A DNA stretch of 64,000 bases from Rhizobacter sp. Root1221 (GCF_001425785.1 NZ_LMDI01000001.1:294865-358864); one strand, 5' to 3'; positions 7,199 through 17,693 are shown, counted from the stretch's first letter. Notes: generated from the letters alone by a model not told the origin. Made by a program: numbers and translations.

Positions 7199-9721
7199 AT
7201 GTCCGCAGCACCACCGGCGACCCCCTCCGATCTTCCGAAACCCGGCGCATGGCCCGTGAGCCGCGTGGCGCTCGTGGCCGGGGTGATCGTGACGTTGGCC
7301 GTTGCCTTGGTGCTGGCTGCCGCCGGCTGGTACGAACGGCGGGAGTTCGTCGAGGTGCGGGTGGCGCAGGCCGAGTTGCTGGCCCGGGTGTTCGACGACC
7401 ACGCCACGCGCACCATCGACACGGCTTCGGTGGCGATGGGGGGCATTGCCGAGACGTTCGAGACACGAGAGCGCGCGCTCGATCCGGTCCTGGCGGATGC
7501 CACGCTGTCGCAGGCCCTGGTGGGCCTGCCGTTCATGCGGAGCCTGGCCCTCGTGGACCTGGGCGGGCAGGTGCTCGCCAGTACGGCGCGTGGTGACACC
7601 GGCCGCACCATCCACCTGCGGGCCCTGGGCCACCTGCCGCCGGTAGGGCAGGAGTCGCTCGGGAAAGCGGTGCCTGGCCGCCAGTTGGCGGACCTCAGCG
7701 TGGCCCATGGCGAGCGGCCGCCCGCGGTGGTCAGTTTCATTCCCATCCTGCGCCGGGTGCGGGCGGGTGGGCGCGACGACCTGCTGCTGGTGGGGCTCAT
7801 CAACCCGGGCACCTTCGAGACGTACCACAGGCTCGCTTTGGACGAACCCGATGCCCAGGTGGTGCTGGCCTCGTATGACGGCTGGGTCATGTCGAGCGCG
7901 GGCGGGACGCAGGCCATCGGCACCGACGTGTCGCTGCACCCGGTGTTCGGCGCCTTGCTGGCGGGCCGGGAGCACGGCAGCTTCATCGGTCCGGGGTTCG
8001 GCCGGGAGCAACACCTCGTGGCGTTCCGCGCGTCGCACACACGGCCGCTTGTCGTGATCGTGGAGCGGTCGAACGCAGTGCTTCTGGCGGAATGGGCGGC
8101 CACCATGCGCGGGTTCGTGCTGGCCGGCCTGCTCGCGGTGATGCTCACATCCGGCATGACGTGGATCGCCTGGCGTGGCCTGCGTGGCCGCGAGGCCGCC
8201 CGCGATGCGCTGGACGCGGCCCAGGACCGCATCGTGCGCAGCGAACGGGAATTGAGCGAGGTGGTCGAGAGCGTGCAGGATCTGATTTTCCGCACCGACC
8301 GGGAAGGTGTGGTCACGTTTGTCAACGAGCGCTGGACGGCCCTGGTGCCGCAATCGTTCGGACCGGTGCTGGGGCGCCCGTTACGCGACCTGGTGGACCC
8401 GGAGTTCAGCACCGCCATCGACCGCCTGCTGATGCCCGGTGGCCCGCCGGGGCCACGCACGGCCCAGGTGTCGGCCAAGGGGCGCGGGGGCGTCGTGCGC
8501 CGGTTCGAGGTCACCGTGTCGCTGCTGCGCGACGCCGCCAGCGCGCTGGGTTTCGTGGGCAGCGCGATGGACGTGACCGACCGCTGGAATGCGCAGCAGA
8601 AGCTGCAGCAGCAGCTGGCGTTCTCGGGCCTGCTGCTCGAGATCAGCCCGGTGCCGGTGTCGATGACCGACGCCGAGGGCCGCTACATGGTCGTGAACCA
8701 GGCCTGGGAGAATTTCACCGGCTGCCCGCGGGCGGAGGCCATCGGCCGATTGGCCAGCGAGGTGTTCCCGACCGATCAGCTCGAGGCCGGTGCCGAACAG
8801 GATGCCCGCCTGCTGGGGCTCGGCGGTCCCATCCGCTATGAAACCGAGGTGACCCCGCGCGACCGGCCCCGGCGCGACGTGGTGGTGACGAAGGTGCTGG
8901 TGCCGGGCGAGGACGGCCAGCGGCTCGGCATCCTGTGCACCACGCTCGACGTGAGCGAGTTCCGGGAGGCCGAACGCGCCACCCGGGAGGCGCGAGATGC
9001 GGCCGAGCAGGCGTCGCGGGCGAAGTCCGAGTTCATCGCCAACATCAGCCACGAGCTGCGCACGCCGCTGCAATCGATCCTGGGGTTCTCAGAACTGGGC
9101 ATCGCCCGGGCCGGGCCCAACGACCGCGCGGTGCCGATGTTCGAGGACATCCACCTGTCCGGCGAGCGCATGCTCCTGCTCGTCAACGATCTGCTCGACA
9201 TTGCGAAGCTGGAAAGCACCGTGGGTGCCTTCCGTGTCGAGCGGGCCGACCTGAAAGGGTTGATCCGTAACGTGGTGACCGAGCTCACGCCGCAGGCCAC
9301 GCAGCGGCAGCTCGACATCGAGACCGTCTGGGCCGACATGCCACTCGTGGCCTGGGTGGACCCCTCGCGGTTCCAGCAGGTGATCCGCAACGTGCTCGCC
9401 AATGCCATCAAGTTCTCGCCGGTGGGCGGCCGCATCGACGTGAGCGGCGGCATGACACGGTCGGGCGACGTTCACGTGCGGGTGCGCGACCACGGGCCGG
9501 GCATTCCGGACGGGGAACTTGAATCGATCTTCGAGGCGTTCGTGCAGTCGACCGCCACGCGCAATCGCACCGGGGGCACAGGGGGCACCGGCCTCGGGCT
9601 GGCCATCTGCCGCAAGATCGTGACGGCACTCGGCGGGCGCATCGCGGCGTCCCAGGCCGAAGGGGGCGGGGCGGAATTCCTGATCGAGCTGCCGTCGCGC
9701 GGGGCGGCGCTGCACCGGTAG
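7199..9721 (+). CDS. Membrane sensor histidine kinase (Cache-like periplasmic domain, two PAS, HisKA, HATPase)
   Basis: The 840-residue inner-membrane kinase has TM1 at about 21-43 and a 260-residue periplasmic sensor of Cache/PDC type (RSLALVDLGGQVLAS, VVLASYDGWVMSS). TM2 lies at about 303-325 and a coiled linker at 333-355. PAS domains cover about 355-465 and 475-590. HisKA carries the phosphorylated H618 (SHELRTPLQSILGFSELG), and the HATPase domain has NVLANAIKFSP, RDHGPGIP and GGTGLGLAIC. It has no receiver domain of its own. The neighbouring receiver-Hpt and HTH-receiver proteins could complete a phosphorelay. It lies seven bases after the solute-binding protein gene and is surely cotranscribed with it. 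Confidence 0.9.
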   Translation: MSAAPPATPSDLPKPGAWPVSRVALVAGVIVTLAVALVLAAAGWYERREFVEVRVAQAELLARVFDDHATRTIDTASVAMGGIAETFETRERALDPVLADATLSQALVGLPFMRSLALVDLGGQVLASTARGDTGRTIHLRALGHLPPVGQESLGKAVPGRQLADLSVAHGERPPAVVSFIPILRRVRAGGRDDLLLVGLINPGTFETYHRLALDEPDAQVVLASYDGWVMSSAGGTQAIGTDVSLHPVFGALLAGREHGSFIGPGFGREQHLVAFRASHTRPLVVIVERSNAVLLAEWAATMRGFVLAGLLAVMLTSGMTWIAWRGLRGREAARDALDAAQDRIVRSERELSEVVESVQDLIFRTDREGVVTFVNERWTALVPQSFGPVLGRPLRDLVDPEFSTAIDRLLMPGGPPGPRTAQVSAKGRGGVVRRFEVTVSLLRDAASALGFVGSAMDVTDRWNAQQKLQQQLAFSGLLLEISPVPVSMTDAEGRYMVVNQAWENFTGCPRAEAIGRLASEVFPTDQLEAGAEQDARLLGLGGPIRYETEVTPRDRPRRDVVVTKVLVPGEDGQRLGILCTTLDVSEFREAERATREARDAAEQASRAKSEFIANISHELRTPLQSILGFSELGIARAGPNDRAVPMFEDIHLSGERMLLLVNDLLDIAKLESTVGAFRVERADLKGLIRNVVTELTPQATQRQLDIETVWADMPLVAWVDPSRFQQVIRNVLANAIKFSPVGGRIDVSGGMTRSGDVHVRVRDHGPGIPDGELESIFEAFVQSTATRNRTGGTGGTGLGLAICRKIVTALGGRIAASQAEGGGAEFLIELPSRGAALHR

Positions 9722-9774
9722 CGGTTGCAGTCCTGCTTCTTGGTGTCGCCGCCCTTGTAACTTGACGTCCTTCG

Positions 9775-10203
9775 TCAGAACGTCACCTTGACGGACGGCG
9801 CGCTGCGCTCGGCCGCGCCATGGAACACGGCCTCGATGTTGTTGCCGTCGGGGTCGAGCACGAACGCGGCGTAGTAGCCGGGGTGGTAGGGACGTTCGCC
9901 CGGCCCGCCGTTGTCCTCGCCGCCGTGGGCGAGGGCGGCTTCGTGGAAGGCGTTGACCATCGCCGGGTCACGGGCCTGGAACGCGAGGTGGTGGCGGCCG
10001 GTGAGCCGCCCTTGTGCTGCCAAGCTGTCGGCGGAGGACACGAACAGTTCGTCGGCCCAGAAATAGCCTTCGCCGGTGCCCCCCAGGGGCACCTGCAGCA
10101 CCTTGAGAACGGCTTCGTAGAAGCGTTGGCTGGCTGGCAGGTCGCGAACGACGAGCTGGATGTGGTCGATCAGTCGGCCGCGATGCAGTTCCTGTGTTTC
10201 CAT
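9775..10203 (-). CDS. VOC (glyoxalase/dioxygenase fold) family protein
   Basis: The 142-residue cytoplasmic protein has two beta-alpha-beta-beta-beta modules. The first starts LIDHIQLVVRDLPASQRFYEAVL. The second contains HHLAFQARDPAMVNAFHEAAL, then PGYYAAFVLDPDGNNIEAV, which gives the metal-ligand pattern H...E of the vicinal oxygen chelate superfamily. The substrate is not predictable. The ATG at 10203 was chosen because the VOC fold starts soon after; the longer frame runs into the promoter region of the divergent radical SAM gene. It stands alone, convergent with the kinase gene. Confidence 0.85.
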   Translation of the reverse strand: METQELHRGRLIDHIQLVVRDLPASQRFYEAVLKVLQVPLGGTGEGYFWADELFVSSADSLAAQGRLTGRHHLAFQARDPAMVNAFHEAALAHGGEDNGGPGERPYHPGYYAAFVLDPDGNNIEAVFHGAAERSAPSVKVTF

Positions 10204-10312
10204 GGGTGCACTCCTGGGTGGGTTGACGTGGGAGCGGGCATCGTAGCGAGCGAGGACCGCCCGGGCACCATAGCGCCCACTGGCGAAAAGGGTTCGACCC
10301 CGCGAACCGGAA

Positions 10313-10332
10313 TACTGTATAAAATAACAGTA
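10313..10332 (+). promoter_or_regulatory. LexA (SOS) box over the start of the radical SAM gene
   Basis: The site reads TACTGTATAAAATAACAGTA, a 20-base near-palindrome with the invariant CTGT-N8-ACAG core and both TA flanks of the proteobacterial LexA operator. It matches 16 of 20 positions of the E. coli consensus. Its last base is the A of the ATG. The internal TATAAA could be the -10 element, which would place the transcript start at or next to the ATG. Confidence 0.88.
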
Positions 10333-11513
10333 TGACCGCACACCGCCCGACACCACCTGTCGAACCGCCACCCATCGTGCGCGAGCGCGATCCGGGGGCT
10401 GACGCGCCGGCAGGCTGGCAGCCCGTGGCCGGCCCGCTGAAGGGGCGGGGCACCGGGTGGTCGGTGCCTCACCGTTTCACGCGCGACACCCACGACACGT
10501 TCGACGACGGCTGGGGCACGCTCGAGCAGACGGCGGCCGAGGCACCCGTTCCGGTGGGCACGGAGGTGACCGAGGAACACGTCAAGTCCATCATCGCGGC
10601 CAACGATTCGCCTGACATCTCGTTCGACCTCTCCATCAACCCGTACCGCGGGTGCGAGCACGGCTGCATCTACTGTTTCGCGCGGCCCACCCACAGCTAC
10701 CTGAACCTGTCGCCGGGCCTCGACTTCGAGACCCGCATCATCGCCAAGGTCAACGCCGCCGAACGCCTGCGGGAAACGCTGGCCCGGCCGCGCTACGTGC
10801 CCAAGACCATCAACATCGGTTCGGCCACCGATGCCTACCAGCCCGTCGAACGCCGGTTGCGCATCACCCGGTCGGTGATCGAGGTGCTGGTGGCGCACCA
10901 GCACCCGTTTTCGGTGATCACCAAGTCGGCAGGCATCGAGCGCGACCTGGACCTGATCGCCCCCATGGCGGCGGCCAACCTCGCGGTGGCCTATGTGTCC
11001 ATCACGTCGCTCGACCCGGCGCTGTCGCGCATCCTGGAACCCCGGGCTGCCTCGCCGCAACGGCGCCTGAAAACCATCGAGGCGCTGGCCCGCGCCGGCG
11101 TGCCGGTGGGGGTGAGCATGTCGCCACTGATCCCCTTCATCAACGAACCCGAGCTGGAGCGGGTGCTCGAGGCGGCCGCATCTGCCGGCGCCACCAGCGC
11201 GTTTTCGGTGGTGTTGCGGCTGCCGTGGGAAGTGAATCCGCTGTTCCAGCAATGGCTTGACCAGCACTTTCCCGAGCGCGCCGCCCGGGTCATGGCTCGG
11301 GTGCGGGAGATGCGCGGCGGGAAGGACTACGATGCGGCGTTCGGCGCCCGCATGAGCGGGCAGGGCGTGTGGGCCGACCTCCTGCGCCAGCGCCTGCGCA
11401 AGGCCGCGGCCCGGCTCGGGCTGAACGACGATCAGGCCCGCCACGCGCTCGATGTGACGCAATTCCGGCGGCCTGCGGGCCCGAAGGCCCCTGCACAGTC
11501 GGAACTCTTCTGA
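10332..11513 (+). CDS. PA0069-family radical SAM protein, SOS-controlled
   Basis: The 393-residue protein has a radical SAM cluster motif CxxxCxxC at about residues 111-118 (RGCEHGCIYCFARPTH). SplB-like segments follow (INIGSATDAYQPVERRLRITR, VITKSAGIERDLDLI, VSMSPLIPFINEPELERVL). The family resembles spore photoproduct lyase but its reaction is not established. The ATG directly follows or overlaps the LexA box, and no Shine-Dalgarno sequence is visible, which suggests a leaderless transcript. DNA-damage control fits a repair-linked role. From memory, the Pseudomonas aeruginosa namesake is also in the LexA regulon, but I could not check this. Confidence 0.88.
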   Translation: MTAHRPTPPVEPPPIVRERDPGADAPAGWQPVAGPLKGRGTGWSVPHRFTRDTHDTFDDGWGTLEQTAAEAPVPVGTEVTEEHVKSIIAANDSPDISFDLSINPYRGCEHGCIYCFARPTHSYLNLSPGLDFETRIIAKVNAAERLRETLARPRYVPKTINIGSATDAYQPVERRLRITRSVIEVLVAHQHPFSVITKSAGIERDLDLIAPMAAANLAVAYVSITSLDPALSRILEPRAASPQRRLKTIEALARAGVPVGVSMSPLIPFINEPELERVLEAAASAGATSAFSVVLRLPWEVNPLFQQWLDQHFPERAARVMARVREMRGGKDYDAAFGARMSGQGVWADLLRQRLRKAAARLGLNDDQARHALDVTQFRRPAGPKAPAQSELF

Positions 11514-11616
11514 TGCGGGAGGGGGCTTGGGTCTTGTCGCCGAAGGTCAGAGGGGCTCCAGCCGTTCGTCGTGCAGCAGATCGATCACGGGCTGCGCGCT
11601 TGGTCGACGCACGCCG

Positions 11617-11677
11617 TTCGCCTGGGTGAGCGCGGCTTCGCATCGGATGCGAGTGCATTTTCCGCCGTTCCTATGAT
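11617..11677 (+). promoter_or_regulatory. PIP box plus -10: HrpX/HrpB-type type III secretion promoter
   Basis: TTCGC at 11617-11621, exactly 15 bases, TTCGC at 11637-11641, then 30 bases and TATGAT at 11672-11677. This fits the plant-inducible promoter consensus TTCGB-N15-TTCGB-N30-32-YANNNT bound by AraC-type activators of hrp regulons in Xanthomonas, Ralstonia and Acidovorax. The downstream coding start is at 11747. The rest of the 233-base gap after the radical SAM gene shows no other gene. Confidence 0.85.
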
Positions 11678-11746
11678 GAACTCGGGCGGTTGCAGGTGTT
11701 GCCGCCCGATCGCGCCGACCGGCAACGAAAGTCTTCATTCGCATCT

Positions 11747-12559
11747 ATGTTCAATACGACCGGATACGCCAGATTGAAACCGAGCTCGAGCTCGAGCTCA
11801 AGTTCCAGCCCGGAGTCCGTTTCCAGCGGATCAGGCAAACCGACTCAGCCGAAGCTCACCCGGTCCCTGGCCATGGACGGTTTGCAGGCGCGCGAATCGC
11901 TCGGTCGATCGACCCATGCAACGCCCATGGCGCCACGTGGCCGCTCGGAGGATTTGCTCCCCCCAAGGAACAGTGCCCAACCTCCCAATGAACGGCGGGT
12001 CATGTTCAATGACCGGGCTCAAGTCTTCGAGAGCGAGAACTCGAATACAGTCATATTCGGTTCGAAAAGTCCCCCGCGGCGAGCGGCGAAGCCTTCGAGT
12101 GCCGGAGCAAGCCCGCTGCGTCAGCCGATCGCCGCGCCTCAGCAGCGGCCGCAGCCGCAGCCGGCCGCGCCCAAGGAGCATGCCCATGGGCTCCTGGGCC
12201 GGTTGTTCAACAAGGGCCCCAAGAAGACCGAGGACAGACCCGTGCAAGCCGCCCCGCAACAGCGCGCGGAAATATCGGCCGCTGAACTGAAGCGACGTGA
12301 GCAGCACGATTCTCCGGCCGTGAAGTTCAACGCGCGGCTGGACCGGCTCATGAACAGCAATCTGGACCGTGGCACGAAGCGGGAGCTGGCGAAGCTGCTC
12401 GTTGACCTGAACTTCGAAGGCTTCCAACGCGCACTAGGCAAGTTGAACAACGCGACGTCCGACATGGAACTCATCAGGCTCATGCAGTCCGTAGGAAAGG
12501 CAATGCGGGAATTGAACGAAGACGACTACGCACACATGCACGTCAAGGTGCCGAAATGA
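11747..12559 (+). CDS. Candidate type III secreted effector, Ser-rich N-terminus, unknown family
   Basis: The 270-residue protein has no signal peptide or membrane segment. The N-terminus MFNTTGYARLKP is followed by nine serines (13-21, encoded by an AGCTCG-type repeat) and more Ser, Thr and Pro to about residue 40, as in type III secretion signals. The middle is disordered, Pro/Gln-rich and basic. It contains RRVMFNDRAQVFE (83-95), which resembles a eukaryotic PP1-docking RVxF motif. The last 80 residues look helical (LDRLMNSNLDRGTKRELAKLL and on). The ATG at 11747 lies 70 bases after the -10 of a perfect PIP box. An earlier in-frame ATG at 11690 is possible. Base composition looks lower in G+C than the neighbours. 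No family was recognised. Confidence 0.7.
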   Translation: MFNTTGYARLKPSSSSSSSSSPESVSSGSGKPTQPKLTRSLAMDGLQARESLGRSTHATPMAPRGRSEDLLPPRNSAQPPNERRVMFNDRAQVFESENSNTVIFGSKSPPRRAAKPSSAGASPLRQPIAAPQQRPQPQPAAPKEHAHGLLGRLFNKGPKKTEDRPVQAAPQQRAEISAAELKRREQHDSPAVKFNARLDRLMNSNLDRGTKRELAKLLVDLNFEGFQRALGKLNNATSDMELIRLMQSVGKAMRELNEDDYAHMHVKVPK

Positions 12560-12632
12560 CGGCCTGTCGCAGCAAGGGTGTCGGAGACGATGGACACGAG
12601 GCCTCGCGTTCCGGATGGATTCAGGCCGCTGA

Positions 12633-14279
12633 TCAGTCCCGGTGAGCAGCCGGGCGTGCCGTGAGCGCCACTCTTTCCCGACTCGTCTGTCCCAACGAAG
12701 GCAGCTGAGAGGCGCCTGCGACGGCGATTCGAATGCGGTCGATGGCCGCAGCCAACGCAGCGGCCTCTTGCACCTTCTCGCGGTGGCGTTGCAAAGTCAT
12801 GCGGGCCAGGTCCACGAGCTTCATGTTCAAGGTGCGCTGCCCTTCGTCGATCAGCGTCGAGATGGCCTCCTGGTGCCGGCCCTCGAGGGTGTGGGCCACG
12901 GCGCGTTCAGCCAGGGCAGCCACCGTCTGCTGGGCCTGCCACATCCGTTGTGCAAAGGGCGGGTGGATGCGGGCGGCGCCAGCCAGCAGCTCGGTGGTGG
13001 CGCGCGACGACGCGAAGCGGGTGGCCAGCGTGTCGACCCACGCCCCGGTGTCATCGGGCATCTGCACCCCCGACGCGGCCAACGTGGACCACAACGTGAG
13101 CAGGTTGCAGGCCGTTTCTGTGTCCAGCGCCGGGTCCAGCAGGCGCGTGGACCAGCTGGCCAGCTCGGTGCCCACCTGGTCGAACTGCTTGTGGAATGCC
13201 AGGCCGAACACCCAGGCGACGCCGCCCAGCGCCACGAGGCGGGTGTTGTCGGGGTCCTTCGCGGCGGCTTCCTGCAGACTGTCGAGGGCCCGCTGCAGCG
13301 CCCGGCCGTCACGCTGTTCGTAGCGCAGCGCGGTCAGTAGCACCAGCACCTGCATGTCGAACATGCGCGACCCGAGGCCCAGCACCGCCGCACGTTCCAG
13401 CGGTTTCTGTGCCTCGTCGCGCAAGCCCGCGTAGTACGCGGTGAGGCCGTGGCGCTGCAGGCGCACGATGGAACCGCGCGTGAACTCGGCCGCGCGGCGG
13501 TACGTGGCGACGGCACCGTCAATGTCGCCTTGTTCCATTTGCAGGCGCCCCAGCACGTCGAGGGCGTCGGTGTAGTTCGGCTGTTCGGCCGCCAGCGCCT
13601 CGAGGCTGCGTGCGGCGGCCGCGGGTTGGTTCGCGTCGATCTGTGCGCGGGCCACGCCCAGGCGAGCCCAGGGCACGGTGGGGTCAGTCTCCAGCACCAG
13701 CTCGTTGAGGCGCTTGGCCGCCTCCGGTTCGCCGATGCGCAGCAGCAATTCGCACCCTAGCCGGGCCGCATAGGCGGAGAAGGGCCCCTGTTCCTTGAAG
13801 CGCTTGAGGCACAGCCTGGCGGCTGAGGCCAGGTCGCCGGCGGCCACGGGCGCGAAAATGTCCGCGAGCGATTTCTTGCGCTTGCGCACCTGGGTCAGGC
13901 GCTCGCCCAGGGCGGCCGCGGTATAGGGCTTGAGCAGGAAGCTGTCGACCGCCGATTCGGCCGCATCGGCCACGGTGGTATACGACGCGCTGCCGGTCAC
14001 GATGATGAACACGGTGGACAGCGGCAACAACTGCAGGCGGCGCAGGTCGTCGAGCAGGTTCTGGCCCGAGTACCCTTCGGCCTCGAATTCCTGTTCGCAC
14101 AGCACGATGTCGAACGTGCGTGACTCGAGCATGCGCCGCGCATCGTGGATGCGGCTCGACTGCGACACGTTGCCCACGCCGAAATCGCGCAGCTGCGACA
14201 CCAGCATGCCGCGCGACGTGAGGTTGGGGTCGATCACGAGCGCGGACGACGTCGCGATGTCTCGGTCAATCATCTGCAT
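12633..14279 (-). CDS. Receiver-domain protein with TPR repeats; Glu at the phosphoacceptor site
   Basis: The 548-residue cytoplasmic protein has an N-terminal receiver fold over about 10-135 (SSALVIDPNLTSRGMLVSQL and SFLLKPYT with the conserved Lys). TPR-like helices run over about 150-480 (TDALDVLGRLQMEQGDIDGAVATYRRA), and a helical tail follows. The usual phosphoacceptor Asp is replaced by E62 (FDIVLCEQEF), so ordinary phosphorylation is unlikely and the domain may be a fixed active-state mimic or a protein-binding module. The start at 14279 has GGAG six bases upstream; a second ATG lies two codons in. It stands alone between the effector candidate (convergent) and dnaJ. Confidence 0.82.
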   Translation of the reverse strand: MQMIDRDIATSSALVIDPNLTSRGMLVSQLRDFGVGNVSQSSRIHDARRMLESRTFDIVLCEQEFEAEGYSGQNLLDDLRRLQLLPLSTVFIIVTGSASYTTVADAAESAVDSFLLKPYTAAALGERLTQVRKRKKSLADIFAPVAAGDLASAARLCLKRFKEQGPFSAYAARLGCELLLRIGEPEAAKRLNELVLETDPTVPWARLGVARAQIDANQPAAAARSLEALAAEQPNYTDALDVLGRLQMEQGDIDGAVATYRRAAEFTRGSIVRLQRHGLTAYYAGLRDEAQKPLERAAVLGLGSRMFDMQVLVLLTALRYEQRDGRALQRALDSLQEAAAKDPDNTRLVALGGVAWVFGLAFHKQFDQVGTELASWSTRLLDPALDTETACNLLTLWSTLAASGVQMPDDTGAWVDTLATRFASSRATTELLAGAARIHPPFAQRMWQAQQTVAALAERAVAHTLEGRHQEAISTLIDEGQRTLNMKLVDLARMTLQRHREKVQEAAALAAAIDRIRIAVAGASQLPSLGQTSRERVALTARPAAHRD

Positions 14280-14390
14280 GCCAGGCTCCGGGGACGTGGA
14301 ACACGGTACGGCTCCTGCGCGCATATCGGCACCATCCGGCCCCGACTTGAGTGCAATCCACGCAGTGTGACCCTTCGCGCCAGGAAGCAC

Positions 14391-14412
14391 AACGGCGCCC
14401 GAAGGCGCCGTT
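14391..14412 (-). terminator. Probable terminator of the grpE-dnaK-dnaJ operon
   Basis: Inverted repeat AACGGCGCC (14391-14399), loop CGAA, GGCGCCGTT (14404-14412), 27 bases beyond the dnaJ stop. The stem is nine base pairs with a stable tetraloop. A T tract is almost absent on the minus strand, so confidence is moderate. Confidence 0.6.
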
Positions 14413-14438
14413 GGCAGGGGGAACTCAGGAAGCGCAGG

Positions 14439-15587
14439 TCACTTGAACAAGTCCTTGACGCGGTGCGTCCAGGACTTGGCGTTGGGCGAGTGCTTGTCCG
14501 ACTTGCTCAGCGATTCGTCGAGCTCCTTGAGCAGCTTGCGCTGGTGTTCGGTGAGCTTGACGGGTGTCTCGACCGCGATGTGGCAGTACAGGTCGCCGGG
14601 ATAGCTGGAGCGGATGCCCTTGATGCCCTTGCCACGCAGGCGGAAGGTCTTGCCGTGTTGCGTGCCTTCAGGCAACTCGATCTCGGCCTTGCCGCCCAGC
14701 GTGGGCACCTCCAGGCTGCCGCCGAGGCAAGCCGTGGTGAGGCCCACCGGCACCGTGCAATGCAGGTCGTCGCCGTCACGCTCGAAGATCTCGTGCTGCT
14801 TGATGCGGATCTCGATGTACAGGTCACCCGCCGGGCCGCCGTTGGTGCCCGGTTCGCCGTTCCCGGCCGAACGGATGCGCATGCCTTCGTTGATGCCGGC
14901 CGGAATCTTGACCTCGAGCGTCTTGTTCTTCTTGACCTTGCCGGCACCGTGGCAGGTGATGCAGGGCTCGGGAATGATCTTGCCGGTGCCCCGGCAATGC
15001 GGGCAGGTCTGTTGCACGCTGAAGAAGCCCTGGCGCATGTGGACCGTACCGCTGCCGTTGCAACTGGTGCAGGTCTTGGCGCTGGTGCCCGGCTTGGCGC
15101 CCGACCCGTGGCAGGTCTCGCATTCTTCCCAGCTCGGGATGCGGATCTGGCTGTCCTTGCCATGTGCCGCCTCTTCGAGCGAGATCTCCATCGCGTAGCT
15201 GAGGTCGGCCCCGCGGTACACCTGCTGGCCGCCGCCACCGCGGCGTCCACCGCCGCCGCCGCCGAACACATCGCCGAAGATGTCGCCGAAGGCTTCGGCG
15301 AAACCGCCGAACCCTTCCGCACCCGGGCCGCCCGGGCGGAAGCCGCCCGCGTTGGGGTCGACCCCGGCGTGACCGTACTGGTCGTAGGCGGCGCGCTTTT
15401 CGCCGTCCGACAACATCTCGTAGGCTTCCTTGATTTCCTTGAAGTTCTCTTCGGCCTTCTTCGCGCCGTCACCCTGGTTGCGGTCCGGGTGGTACTTCAT
15501 GGCCAGCTTGCGATAGGCCTTCTTGATGTCGTCGTCGGTGGCATTCTTTGCCAATCCGAGGACGTCGTAGTAGTCACGCTTTGCCAT
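14439..15587 (-). CDS. dnaJ: Chaperone DnaJ (Hsp40)
   Basis: This cochaperone stimulates the DnaK ATPase and delivers substrates. The 382-residue product has a J domain at 1-70 with the HPD motif ([12 protein letters not shown]) and a Gly/Phe-rich stretch at about 75-120 ([16 protein letters not shown]). Four zinc CxxCxGxG motifs lie at about 145-215 ([32 protein letters not shown]), followed by the C-terminal substrate-binding domain. The type I architecture is complete. It is the last gene of the heat-shock operon, 99 bases after dnaK. Confidence 0.97.
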   Translation of the reverse strand: MAKRDYYDVLGLAKNATDDDIKKAYRKLAMKYHPDRNQGDGAKKAEENFKEIKEAYEMLSDGEKRAAYDQYGHAGVDPNAGGFRPGGPGAEGFGGFAEAFGDIFGDVFGGGGGGRRGGGGQQVYRGADLSYAMEISLEEAAHGKDSQIRIPSWEECETCHGSGAKPGTSAKTCTSCNGSGTVHMRQGFFSVQQTCPHCRGTGKIIPEPCITCHGAGKVKKNKTLEVKIPAGINEGMRIRSAGNGEPGTNGGPAGDLYIEIRIKQHEIFERDGDDLHCTVPVGLTTACLGGSLEVPTLGGKAEIELPEGTQHGKTFRLRGKGIKGIRSSYPGDLYCHIAVETPVKLTEHQRKLLKELDESLSKSDKHSPNAKSWTHRVKDLFK

Positions 15588-15615
15588 GGTGTCTTGCGTC
15601 TTCTGAATAACGAAA

Positions 15616-15644
15616 CCCCCGCGGCCCGAAAAGGCGCACGGGGG
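15616..15644 (-). terminator. Hairpin between dnaK and dnaJ, possible attenuator
   Basis: On the minus strand CCCCCGTGCGCC, loop TTTTC, then GGGCCGCGGGGG followed by TTTCG. Ten of twelve positions can pair. It sits in the dnaK-dnaJ gap and could lower dnaJ expression or protect the dnaK message end. The T tract is short. Confidence 0.4.
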
Positions 15645-15686
15645 AGGCGGGGAACCCGAAGGCCCCCGGTGCGTTGCCGTGCCGGC

Positions 15687-17627
<1,941 letters not shown>

Positions 17628-17663
17628 TTTTCTGCTCCTGCTTGCTTTGAATCCAGATGAGTC

Positions 17664-17693
17664 CGAGGTGTGGATAACCTCGACTTTTTCAAG
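17664..17693 (-). promoter_or_regulatory. Possible sigma-32 promoter before dnaK with an embedded DnaA box
   Basis: On the minus strand CTTGAA (17693-17688) is followed after 14 bases by CCACACCT (17673-17666), which matches five of seven defined positions of the sigma-32 -10 consensus CCCCATNT. The spacer includes an exact DnaA-box sequence TTATCCACA (17677-17669). It also lies in an inverted repeat CGAGGT-N7-ACCTCG (17664-17682). Promoter assignment is moderate; any role for DnaA is speculative. Confidence 0.45.

Noticed and set aside
17669-17677. Exact DnaA box as sign of a replication origin
   Set aside because: It is a single box within a chaperone operon. There is no box cluster, AT-rich unwinding region or dnaA/dnaN gene nearby.
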